NCBI RefSeq assembly: GCF_018070025.1
Contig: NZ_JAGPYQ010000001.1
Span: 2,728,001 to 2,792,000, forward strand
Direction of reading: 5' to 3'
DNA length: 64,000 nucleotides
DNA from: Streptomyces liliiviolaceus
GTDB lineage: Bacteria > Actinomycetota > Actinomycetes > Streptomycetales > Streptomycetaceae
Shown: positions 34,902-43,376 of the stretch, in pieces
Numbering within the stretch: the first letter of the stretch is position 1
Layout of the letters: every line of letters begins with the position of its first letter
Program-made: the position numbers and the translations under genes
Notes under the pieces: model-generated
Databases searched by the model: none
Seen by the model: the letters and a program-made list of their open reading frames with translations, nothing else
What the model was told of the DNA's origin: nothing

Positions 34902-36437
34902 TTAGGCCGATCCTGCCCCTTGTTGCGGCGCAGGGAACGGAAGGACGGCCACTGTTACGTTGTCGTGGCCCCCGCCGTCCAGGGCGTGGCCCACCAGGAC
35001 CTGGGCGCAGTGCAGCGGTCGTTCGGCGGCGTCGGCCGGGACGACCTCGGCCATCTCCTCGGCGCCCTCGGCGTAGTTCCACAGTCCGTCGGTGCACACC
35101 ACGACGACTCCGGGCCGGTCCGGCTTGAAGGAGGCGGTGTGCGGCTCCAGTTCGTACGCGTCCGCCCCGAGCCAGCCCGTGATGGCGTGGGCGCGGTCGT
35201 CCGCGTACGCCTCCGCCTCGCTCATCAGGCCCGCGGCGACCATCTGGGCCGCCCAGGAGTCGTCCTCGGTGAGCCGGGCCGGGGGAGCCGACCGGTCCAC
35301 GGGCACCCAGTAGACACGGCTGTCGCCGACCCAGCCGACGACCAGCAGGGTGGGGGTGACGACGGCGCCGACGAGCGTGCAGGCCGGGGCGTTCACATGC
35401 GGCTGGTGCTCGTGGGACGGGGCGGCGGGGTCCGCGAGGGAGTTGACCGCCTCGGCGGCGGCGAGGATCGCGTCGTGCATGGCCTGCTGCGGGTGCGTAC
35501 CGCAGGGCAGGGCCGAGAGCAGCGACTCGTTCGCGGTGCGGGAGGCCGCCAGGGAGGCCTCGTCGGGGCGGGTCGCCGAGGAGACGCCGTCGCAGACGAT
35601 CGCGACGACCGCGGGTGAACCGTCGGGCAGCGCGGTCGCGGACACGGTGAACGCGTCCTCGTTGCGGTGGTGGCGCAGCCCGCGGTCGCTGACCGCGGCG
35701 ACCGCGTCCAGCTCCTGCTCCATGTGATCGCGTTCGCGCGGCTGCGCGTGGCCGCAGTTCTCGCAGTAGCCGTCCCGGTCGACCTGGCCCGCGCGGCACG
35801 CCACGCAGACCTTCAGACCGGCGGGGGGCGTCACGAGGTCGGCCGTCCGCGGGTCGGCGGGCTGCGCCTCGATCGTGGGCACCTCGACGGTCGGCAGCTC
35901 GTCCGCCGGAATCTCGGGGGGCAGCGGGGCGGCGAGCGGGTACTCGTCCGGTTCCGCCGGGGCGTGGGACGGCGGCTGGACATGCCCCTGCGCCTGGGCA
36001 TGCCCCTGCGCCTGCGGTCGCGCGTGCGGCGGCGCGGGCGAGGCGGCCTGCTGCCGCTCCGGCGGCAGGGCGGACGACTGCGCGTGCGGCGGCGCGGGCG
36101 AACCGGCGGGCCGGTCGAACCGTACGCCGGGGCTGTCGGAGCCGCCCGACTCCCGGCCCTCGATGTCCGCCGGCAGCACCACGGCCGCCGGTGTGCCCGA
36201 GCTGTCGGCCTCGGGCGCGACGGGCCAGTCCACGGCGGTCACCGGGGCCGCGGGGGCCGCCCCGGCCACGGCCGAGGGCGGCCGTGGCGCCGAGCCGTTC
36301 ATGGTGATCGTGGGGTTGTCGTCCGGCGGTGCCGGTACGGCCGACAGGTCGTAGCCGCACGCACCGCAGAAGCGGTCTCCCGACTCCAGCGGTTCCTCAC
36401 AGCTGGGGCAGGCGGCCAGTTGGGGCATCTGCGACAT
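34902..36437 (-). CDS. PP2C-type Ser/Thr phosphatase with zinc ribbons
   Basis: The protein has 511 residues. A first ribbon at the N-terminus (CPSCEEPLESGDRFCGACG) is followed by a Pro/Ala-rich linker, a second ribbon at about residues 205-225 (CVACRAGQVDRDGYCENCG), and a PP2C domain (about 235-500). Metal-binding Asp residues are visible in DRGLRHHRNEDAF, VCDGVSS, VGDSRVYW and GGGHDNVTVAV. It should remove phosphates placed by PknG. It starts 3 bases after the pknG-like gene stop, so the two are co-translated. The repeated AQGHAQAQGHVQ linker is low complexity. Confidence 0.93.
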   Translation of the reverse strand: MSQMPQLAACPSCEEPLESGDRFCGACGYDLSAVPAPPDDNPTITMNGSAPRPPSAVAGAAPAAPVTAVDWPVAPEADSSGTPAAVVLPADIEGRESGGSDSPGVRFDRPAGSPAPPHAQSSALPPERQQAASPAPPHARPQAQGHAQAQGHVQPPSHAPAEPDEYPLAAPLPPEIPADELPTVEVPTIEAQPADPRTADLVTPPAGLKVCVACRAGQVDRDGYCENCGHAQPRERDHMEQELDAVAAVSDRGLRHHRNEDAFTVSATALPDGSPAVVAIVCDGVSSATRPDEASLAASRTANESLLSALPCGTHPQQAMHDAILAAAEAVNSLADPAAPSHEHQPHVNAPACTLVGAVVTPTLLVVGWVGDSRVYWVPVDRSAPPARLTEDDSWAAQMVAAGLMSEAEAYADDRAHAITGWLGADAYELEPHTASFKPDRPGVVVVCTDGLWNYAEGAEEMAEVVPADAAERPLHCAQVLVGHALDGGGHDNVTVAVLPFPAPQQGAGSA

Positions 36438-36440
36438 GAA

Positions 36441-39239
36441 TTACACCCACGTCCGGGGGCGGTAGCGGTTGGCGCGCTCCACCAGATCGATCCTCTCCTC
36501 GCCACCCTGGGCGAGCCGGGCCAGTGTCCGGTACGAACGCTCCAGTCCGAAGCGCAGGCCCCGCTCGTCCAGGTCACTGCCGAGCAGTACGGTCCGCGCA
36601 CCGGTGTTCGACGGCGCGGAACCCTGGATACCGGAGAGTACCCAGTCCAGGGCGCAGCCAAGGACCTCTGTGGACAACTGCTCGCGGCGCACCGCGTCCA
36701 GGCCGTACCCGTCCAGTGCCTCGACCTGGGCCGCGGCCGAGGTCAGGTCGTCCAGGAACGGCGCCACAGGGCCCTCAGAAGTCCCAGGAGCCACAGCGGC
36801 CCCCGGCGCCCCGAGCGGAGCCCCCAGTGCCCCCGGCGGGCGCGGAGCGGCCTCGGCCAGGCGCTGCCTCAGCCGCGCCCGGACCGCGGCGACCCGGGCC
36901 GCCGTGTAGTGGATCGAGGACTCCGGCACCGACTCCAGCGTCCGTACGGCGCCGGTGCGGTCGCCCGCCGCGAGCTGCACGCGGGCCAGGCCGAACGCGG
37001 CGCTGACGTAGCTCGGGTCGGTCGTCCACACCAGCCGGTAGTACTCGGCGGCGTTGTCCAGCTGCCCGAGGACCTCCGCGCACAGGCCGAGGGCCAGCTT
37101 GGGCGCGGGCTCACCGGGGAACGCGTCGTAGATCGCGTCGAAGGACACCGCCGCCACCTCGTGGTCGCCTGCCGCGAGCGCGGCGACGCCCCGGTACCAG
37201 ACGACCCGCCAGTCGTCGGGGTGGTCCGTCTCCAGCGCTTCGAGCGCCCTGGTCGCCTGGTCGAGCTCGCCGAGCTCCAGGCGGGCCCGCAGCTCGCGCA
37301 GCCGCAGCTCGGGGGAGCCGGCGGGCGCCGACCGCAGGGCGCTGATCAGCTCCCCGGGCGCGGACGTCATGAGACCGGCCAGGAAGCCGGCGTTCGGATC
37401 GCCGGGGTCGACACGGGGGACCGGGAGCGCGAGCGAGGCGGCCGGCGTGTTGAGCGGTTTGACGAGGGAGGCCGGGGCGGGCGCCAGGAGAGGGGAACCG
37501 TTCATTCCCGTCCCCGTCCCCGTCCCTGCCCGTGCCTCCGGCGCACCGTTCGCCCCCGCCGTCGGCTGCGGCGAACCGTTCGCTCCGACCGCCGCAGCCG
37601 CTGATCCGTACCCTGTGCCCGCTGGCAGCGGCGATCCGTTCGCCCCGGCCGTCACGGCCGGCGCACCCTTCTTCTCCCGCTTCCCGCGCTTCTCGCGTAC
37701 GGGCGCCACCCGTACGCCCAGCCGCGACACGTCGCCGCTCAGCCTGCCGAACAACTCCGTGTCCGTGACCTTCAGTTCGGGTCCGAACAGAGTGGACAGT
37801 GCGGGCCGCGCCCGGCCCGTCTGCATGGAGACGACCTCGCGCAGCACGCCCGTGAGCTGCTCGGCCATCTCCTGCGCGGAGGCGAACCGGCGGGCCGGGT
37901 CGGGGTCGGTGGCCCGTACGAGCAGCCGGTAGAACGACTCGTAGGCGCGGAAGACCTCGATGTTGTCGGGGTCGGGCAGGGAGTCCACGAACACGTTCGT
38001 GTAGCCCTGGAAGTCGAAGGTCATCACCGCCAGGGTGCGGGCGACCGTGTACAGGTCGGAGGCGACCGAGGGGCCCACGTCGGCGACCTCCGGGGCCTGG
38101 TAGCCGACCGTGCCGTAGATGGCCGACTCGTCGTCGTCCATCCTGCGCACCGCGCCCATGTCGATCAGCTTGAGCTGGTCCTCGGTCTGTATCGCGTTGT
38201 CGACCTTGAAGTCGCAGTACAGGAGGTTGCGGCTGTGCAGATGGCCGAGCGCCTCAAGCGCCTCGATGCCGTACGCGCAGGCCTGCTCCACCGGCAGCGG
38301 GTCACGCTTGCCGGTCGCGGTGCGGCGGTCGTTGGCGATCTCCTTGAGCGACTTGCCGCCGACGTACTCCATGACGATGTAGCCGTCGAGGGAGCCGGTG
38401 CGCTGGTCGAGGTGCTCCACGAAGTTGTAGATCCGCACGATGTTCGCGTGCTCGATCTCGGCGAGGAAGCGGCGCTCGGAGATCGCGGCGGCCATGGCGT
38501 CCTGGTCGCCCGTGTCGAGGAGGCCCTTGAGGACCACCCAGCGGTCGGACACCGCCCGGTCGACGGCGAGATAGACCCAGCCGAGCCCGCCGTGCGCGAG
38601 ACAGCCCATGACCTCGTACTGGCCGTGCACGATGTCGCCGGTCTGCAGCTTCGGCACGAACGAATACGGGTGGCCGCACTTGGTGCAGAACCCCTCCGTG
38701 CGCCCGGAGCGCTCCCCGCGCGAACGCCCCACCGGCGCCCCGCAGTCGGACCGCGAGCAGAATCGCTTCCGCTCCGGAACCTCGGGGTTCTCCTGCACCA
38801 TCACGTGCGGATCGGGCCGCGGCACGTCCGGCACCTGTACGAGGCCGACGCCGAGCCGGCCGCGACTGGAGGACCCGGCCGACGAACCGGAACTGCGCAC
38901 CGACACCGAACGGCCCGTCGACCGCCCCGAGACGGCCCGCGAGAGACGGCCCGACACCGAACGCCGGGACTGCGCGGAGCGCGAAGAGGAACGCGCCGAC
39001 GCACGGGAGCCGGAGCGTGAACTCCCGCTGCCTGAGCCGCGCGAGTTCCGGCCGCCCGCCGTGATCCCGGTCGGCGGCGAACCCACCGTGCCGGTCGACG
39101 AGACGACCGGCGCCAGACCGCAGGTGTCGCAGTACAGCTCGCCGCCGCCCATGTCCTCGTACGACCCGGGGCAGCCGGGCCGCTGACACTGTTTCCGCTG
39201 ACTCTCCTGACTCGGCCGGCTCTCGTTCGGCTGACTCAT
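36441..39239 (-). CDS. pknG: PknG-type Ser/Thr kinase with zinc ribbons and TPR
   Basis: The protein has 932 residues. Order: ribbon 1 (C18, C23, C37, C40), a Ser/Arg/Gly-rich linker (64-126), a rubredoxin-like ribbon 2 (C161, C166, C185, C188), the kinase domain (about 205-470) and a TPR-rich C-terminal region (about 690-930). The kinase has the PknG signature in place of HRD: LLYCDFKVDNAIQ (Asp343, Lys345), Lys238 and DMG at 360-362. Mycobacterial PknG controls glutamate metabolism through an FHA protein. A Gly/Asn/Ala-rich repeat (GANGSP units) sits before the TPRs. ATG 39239 overlaps the upstream stop (ATGA) and has GGAGGGGGGAG. Confidence 0.95.
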   Translation of the reverse strand: MSQPNESRPSQESQRKQCQRPGCPGSYEDMGGGELYCDTCGLAPVVSSTGTVGSPPTGITAGGRNSRGSGSGSSRSGSRASARSSSRSAQSRRSVSGRLSRAVSGRSTGRSVSVRSSGSSAGSSSRGRLGVGLVQVPDVPRPDPHVMVQENPEVPERKRFCSRSDCGAPVGRSRGERSGRTEGFCTKCGHPYSFVPKLQTGDIVHGQYEVMGCLAHGGLGWVYLAVDRAVSDRWVVLKGLLDTGDQDAMAAAISERRFLAEIEHANIVRIYNFVEHLDQRTGSLDGYIVMEYVGGKSLKEIANDRRTATGKRDPLPVEQACAYGIEALEALGHLHSRNLLYCDFKVDNAIQTEDQLKLIDMGAVRRMDDDESAIYGTVGYQAPEVADVGPSVASDLYTVARTLAVMTFDFQGYTNVFVDSLPDPDNIEVFRAYESFYRLLVRATDPDPARRFASAQEMAEQLTGVLREVVSMQTGRARPALSTLFGPELKVTDTELFGRLSGDVSRLGVRVAPVREKRGKREKKGAPAVTAGANGSPLPAGTGYGSAAAAVGANGSPQPTAGANGAPEARAGTGTGTGMNGSPLLAPAPASLVKPLNTPAASLALPVPRVDPGDPNAGFLAGLMTSAPGELISALRSAPAGSPELRLRELRARLELGELDQATRALEALETDHPDDWRVVWYRGVAALAAGDHEVAAVSFDAIYDAFPGEPAPKLALGLCAEVLGQLDNAAEYYRLVWTTDPSYVSAAFGLARVQLAAGDRTGAVRTLESVPESSIHYTAARVAAVRARLRQRLAEAAPRPPGALGAPLGAPGAAVAPGTSEGPVAPFLDDLTSAAAQVEALDGYGLDAVRREQLSTEVLGCALDWVLSGIQGSAPSNTGARTVLLGSDLDERGLRFGLERSYRTLARLAQGGEERIDLVERANRYRPRTWV

Positions 39240-40558
39240 GACTCCCCCCTCCGGTCCTGTGGTCCGCCGTTCCCGGGGACCCTCGGCACCAGTACTTCGG
39301 CGGCCGCCTGCTGGTAGCGCAGCACCGCCTGTTCCGCCACGCGCAGATCGCAGGGCGCGCTCCACAGCATGCGGCGCGCCGCGTCGTACCGCTCCACCAG
39401 CAGCGGATCCTCCGCGAAACCGTGCCGCGCCACCTTCGCCTTGTACGCGTCGAGCCGGCCGCGCAGCTCCGCGCGGACCGCGAGCGGCGCGGTCACCGCG
39501 GTCAACGACTCGCGGGCGCGCAGCAGTTCGTCCTCGGCCTTCTCCTCCAGGGACTCCAGCAGGGGCGAGAGGCGGTGCCACTGCGCGTGCCTGCGGTACT
39601 CGGAGGCCATGGCCAGCTGTTCCTGCAGCGCGGTCGGCGGGCCGCTCACCGCGGGCACCTCGGAGGCGGCGATCTTCGCCAGCACCTCGCCGCGCGCGCT
39701 CCGCGCCTCGGCCAGCGTGCGGTCCGCGCGGCTCAGCACGTCCCGCAGCCGCACCAGCCGCGCCTCCGCGTCCTGCCGCACGGTGAGCACGGCGTCGATC
39801 TCGCGGCGCACCTCTTCCAGGGCGCGCGCCTCACGGTCGTAGCGCGTCGTGTCGGGACGGCCGCCGCCCGGCGCCGAACTCCCCTGCGCGGGAGTCCAGA
39901 AGGCCAGCGGGTCGGACACCACCTGCTCGCGCAGCGACGTCAGGGTGCGGGTGATCCGCTCCAGGTCGTCGCCCGAGGGGTGCTCACCGGGCCGTACGCC
40001 CACGGAGTGCGCGAGCCTGCGGGTGCGCTGCAGCTCCGCGGCCAGTAAATCTATCCGCGCGGGCAGTGCCGACCAGACGGCGTCGGCCGTGACGACCATG
40101 TCCAGCGAGGTCGCGTACAACTCGTTCATCCGCTCGACGAGTTCGGCGAGGGTGAAGCGCTCGCTCAGCCGGCCCGTGCCCGCCATCGTGGGCGCGGCGG
40201 CCGTGGCGGAGGCGCTGCCGGCCACCGTGACGCTCTCGCCGCGCAGCAGTTCCGTCAGTTCCACGAGGTCGTCGCGGCTGGACCAGCGTCTACGGGAGCG
40301 GATCTCGCGGGCGGAGCGCAGCGCGTCGGCGTACGCGTCGAAATAGGACCAGAGCAGGGTGATCGACGCGTCGGCGGTGCTCCAGCGCTCCTTGGTCGTG
40401 CCCGTCAGCTCGGCCCCTTCGAGGAGTCTGCGGCCCGCGTGGTCCTGGAGGGCGAGGAGCGAGGTCTCGATGGCCTCGTGCTCCGCGCCGAGCCGCGCCA
40501 GCGCACGGTCCACCTCGTCCCGGTCCAGTACCGGCCCGGATGGTCCCGCGACGCCCAT
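39236..40558 (-). CDS. coiled-coil protein of the PknG cluster
   Basis: The protein has 440 residues and is almost entirely helical and charged, with long heptad-like stretches (for example YDREARALEEVRREIDAVLTVRQ and SPLLESLEEKAEDELLRARE in outline). It has no Cys ribbon and no membrane helix. I know no named domain for it. It sits between the GlnH-like sensor gene and pknG, overlapping pknG by 4 bases, so it is a good candidate for a physical link between the sensor and the kinase (inference). ATG 40558 has CGAGGGGTGAT upstream. Confidence 0.87.
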   Translation of the reverse strand: MGVAGPSGPVLDRDEVDRALARLGAEHEAIETSLLALQDHAGRRLLEGAELTGTTKERWSTADASITLLWSYFDAYADALRSAREIRSRRRWSSRDDLVELTELLRGESVTVAGSASATAAAPTMAGTGRLSERFTLAELVERMNELYATSLDMVVTADAVWSALPARIDLLAAELQRTRRLAHSVGVRPGEHPSGDDLERITRTLTSLREQVVSDPLAFWTPAQGSSAPGGGRPDTTRYDREARALEEVRREIDAVLTVRQDAEARLVRLRDVLSRADRTLAEARSARGEVLAKIAASEVPAVSGPPTALQEQLAMASEYRRHAQWHRLSPLLESLEEKAEDELLRARESLTAVTAPLAVRAELRGRLDAYKAKVARHGFAEDPLLVERYDAARRMLWSAPCDLRVAEQAVLRYQQAAAEVLVPRVPGNGGPQDRRGES

Positions 40559-40682
40559 CGATCACCCCTCGTTTCCCGTTGCCCGCGCTGGTCTGTCCTG
40601 TACCGCTCGTCCCGCGCCGCTCATCTCGTCGTCCCGGTGCGAAATCATCCGCAACAACCGTGGAACTACCGGAGTGTCATGG

Positions 40683-41702
40683 TCATTTGTACTGGACCGG
40701 GGGCGGCCCGGACGACTCGCCGAGGCTCTCGGCGAGCCACTTGTTGTACGACGTCTCCCAGCCGTCCTTGCGGTAGTCCACCAGGATCTGGTTGACCCGG
40801 CGCACCAGGTCGTCGGCGCCCTTCTTCATCGCCACGCCGTAGAACTCGTCCGTGAACGGCTCGCCCTTGAGCCCGACCGTCGGGTCCTGCGCGGCCTGGC
40901 TCGCGGCGAGCGCCCCGTCGGTCACCACGGCGTCCGCCTCACCGAGCTGCAGCCGCACCAGACAGTCGAGTTGGTTCGGCACGGTGCGCTTCCTGAATGT
41001 GGCGGACGCCGGGAGGGTGCCGTCCCCCTCGGCCGCCTTCAGCGCTTCCAGGGCGGTCGAGCTCTTCGCCGTGCAGATCCGTTTGCCCGCCAGGGACTTG
41101 TCGAGTCCGGTGATGTCCGACTTCTTCGGGGCGAGCACTTGCTGGCCGGTCTCGAAGTACGGCGAGGAGAAGGCGACGTCGTCCAGCCGGTCGCAGTTGA
41201 TCGTCATGGTGCGTACCACCATGTCGACCTTTTCGCCCTGGATCGCCTTGATGCGCTGATCGGTGGGGATGGCCCGGAAGCGGATGTTGTTCGGCTTGTC
41301 TCCGACGATCTTGTTCGCGATCTCGTGCGCGAGGTCGATGTCGAAGCCCTCCAGCTCGGCGTTGTCCGACTCGCTGTTCGGGTCGCGGTAGCCGAAGCGG
41401 TAGCTGTTCTGGTCGACACCGACGACCAGGTAGCCACGCGTCTTGATCTTCTGGACCGTCTTGCCGTTCTGGTCGCCCGAGGCCGGGTCCAGACTCTGCT
41501 TCTCGGGGTCGGGGCACTTCTTCGGAGCCCTGACCTGGTCGCCCCTGGCCGTACCCGGCCCGGCGAGGTCCTCGGCGTCGTTCCCACGTGACTGGGTCGC
41601 CGGCAGCAGCAGTGCGAAGACCACCGCCAGGGCACAGACGACCGCCATGGCCGCCACTCCGCCCCAGCCCCTCAGGCTGGCCCGCAGACGTCGTGCGTTC
41701 AT
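40683..41702 (-). CDS. GlnH-like amino-acid solute-binding protein, membrane anchored
   Basis: The protein has 339 residues. An N-terminal membrane helix (GGVAAMAVVCALAVVFALLLPA) is followed by a family 3 binding-protein domain: GYLVVGVDQNSYRFGY, then ELEGFDIDLAHEIANKI, VDMVVRTMTIN, VAFSSPYF and KWLAESLG. No proper lipobox is seen, so it seems anchored by the uncleaved helix rather than lipid. No permease or ATPase gene is adjacent, so it is a sensor rather than a transporter part. In mycobacteria GlnH, encoded with pknG, senses Asp/Glu and controls PknG. ATG 41702 has the best spacing to AGAGGGGG. Confidence 0.9.
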   Translation of the reverse strand: MNARRLRASLRGWGGVAAMAVVCALAVVFALLLPATQSRGNDAEDLAGPGTARGDQVRAPKKCPDPEKQSLDPASGDQNGKTVQKIKTRGYLVVGVDQNSYRFGYRDPNSESDNAELEGFDIDLAHEIANKIVGDKPNNIRFRAIPTDQRIKAIQGEKVDMVVRTMTINCDRLDDVAFSSPYFETGQQVLAPKKSDITGLDKSLAGKRICTAKSSTALEALKAAEGDGTLPASATFRKRTVPNQLDCLVRLQLGEADAVVTDGALAASQAAQDPTVGLKGEPFTDEFYGVAMKKGADDLVRRVNQILVDYRKDGWETSYNKWLAESLGESSGPPPVQYK

Positions 41703-41716
41703 CGTCATGCCCCCTC

Positions 41717-43174
41717 TCACCGGTACTCCGACAGCCTGCGCCCGATGCCCAGCACCGCGCCGGCCGCGGCCAGCACGGCGAGCACCGCGGCGCCCACCAC
41801 GAGGCCGTTCATCGCGCCCCGTCCGTCACCGGCCGCCTGCTCGAACTCGGCGCGCTCGTGGGTGAGCGCGGCGTCCAGGTTCTTGTCCACGCTGTCGAAG
41901 CACTCGCCCGTCGGTTCGTCCGCCTTGGAGCCGATGACCTTGTCGAGCGCCTTCTGGTAGTAGCCCAGTTGGTCCTGCTCGCGGGCCTCCGCGTGCCGTT
42001 CCTTCCAGACCTTCATGTTGCCCGTCGCGGCCTCGACCGGCTTCACGCCCGCGCTGTCGTCGGCGAGGTCCGCCGCGGCGGCCAGCTTCGCGGTGAGGGC
42101 CTTCATCTGCTTTTCGAAGTCGTAGTCGAACGTGTCGACGATCTGCGTCCCGGCTTCCGTGACCACCTCCTTGGTCTCCGCGCCGCGGGAGACCAGCGTG
42201 AGGTTCTCGTTGCTGCGGGCCTTGAGCGAGGCGAGCCGGGCGTCGTTCAGCGTGGTCAGAGAGCGCACACCGTGGTCGTACGAATCGTTCAGCCCGGCGC
42301 GGGCGACGGTGTGGCCGACGACCAGCCAGAGCAGGACGACCGTGGTGGCCGCGGTGGCGGCCACCAGGCCGTGGTTCAGCACGCGGTTGGTGCGGCGGTA
42401 GTTGCGCCGCTGCGCCCACACGAGACCGCCGATGGCCACGATGCCGGCGCCGATCGCGATCCACGGATAGGGCGTCGCGTCGTCGTAGTCGGAGCGCAGC
42501 CGCTGGTTCTCCACCTTGTAGAGCCGCTCGGCGTCGGTGAGCATGATCTGCATCTTCGCGTTCGCGTACCGCAGGTAGGCGCCGCCGAGGGGGAAGCCCT
42601 GCCGGTTGTTGGCGCGGGCCCGCTCGACCAGGCCCTTGTACTCGGGAAGCATCGTGTTCAGCTCGGTGATGGTCTTCGCCGAGGTGGAGCCGGGCTGGGA
42701 GTTGGCCGCCGCCGTCACCAGTTTGTCGGCGGCCTGGCCGATGTTGCGCTCGTAGTCGTCGCGGGACCTCTTCGTCTCCTGGCCGCCCGCGAGGAAGCCG
42801 CTCGACGCCGCCGTGTTGGCGGCGGCGAGGGAGCGGTAGATGTCCGCGGCGTCGGCGCTCAGCGGCTGGCTGCTGTGCAGCACGTCGTCCGCCGCGGCGG
42901 AACGGTCCGTCATCTGCCAGGCGGTGAGCGCGCCGAACGCGACGACCAGGACGGCGAGGACCGCGCCGATGATGCGCAGCCGCCCCGGCTCGGTGGTCGC
43001 CCCGGCCCGCAGCCGGTCGACGCCCTCCGCCCAGGCCGTGCGCCTCGGGGGCCCTGCGTCGGGCGCCCCCGGCCGGCCCTGCGACCCCGGCGGCGGGGCC
43101 TGCGGCGGGACCGCAGGCGACGCGCCCGCCCGCCCCTGCGGTGGCGCCGCGGTGCTCTGCTGCTGGTGTGTCAC
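41717..43174 (-). CDS. GlnX-like four-helix membrane protein
   Basis: The protein has 485 residues. GTG 43174 follows GGGGGAGGTCAG. After a Pro-rich cytoplasmic tail (1-60) come membrane helix 1 (68-87), an extracellular helical domain of about 150 residues, helices 2 (238-254) and 3 (269-291), a second extracellular helical domain (about 295-455) and helix 4 near the C-terminus. The helical outer domains resemble sensor domains of chemoreceptors. Size, topology and gene order match GlnX of the mycobacterial GlnX-GlnH-PknG pathway, where it passes the binding-protein state to PknG. It is the first gene of the seven-gene cluster. Confidence 0.85.
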   Translation of the reverse strand: MTHQQQSTAAPPQGRAGASPAVPPQAPPPGSQGRPGAPDAGPPRRTAWAEGVDRLRAGATTEPGRLRIIGAVLAVLVVAFGALTAWQMTDRSAAADDVLHSSQPLSADAADIYRSLAAANTAASSGFLAGGQETKRSRDDYERNIGQAADKLVTAAANSQPGSTSAKTITELNTMLPEYKGLVERARANNRQGFPLGGAYLRYANAKMQIMLTDAERLYKVENQRLRSDYDDATPYPWIAIGAGIVAIGGLVWAQRRNYRRTNRVLNHGLVAATAATTVVLLWLVVGHTVARAGLNDSYDHGVRSLTTLNDARLASLKARSNENLTLVSRGAETKEVVTEAGTQIVDTFDYDFEKQMKALTAKLAAAADLADDSAGVKPVEAATGNMKVWKERHAEAREQDQLGYYQKALDKVIGSKADEPTGECFDSVDKNLDAALTHERAEFEQAAGDGRGAMNGLVVGAAVLAVLAAAGAVLGIGRRLSEYR

Positions 43175-43376
43175 CTGACCTCCCCCATGGTCGTCGCCGG
43201 TCACCTCCGCCCGGCGCCGAGGCGCACGGGAAGAGACGCTCGGCCGCAAGTATCGCCGCCGGGACCGACATCCGAACAGGCCTTGACGCGATCTTGGTCG
43301 GATTGCGGCCCGGCGAAGATCCCGCACCCCCCTGTTCATGAATACGCCAACCCGAACTGTTCGGTTCCCGGCGTGC

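Noticed and set aside
35667..37604. 645-codon plus-strand frame opposite PknG and PP2C genes
   Set aside because: Antisense shadow; the minus strand encodes unmistakable kinase and phosphatase motifs.
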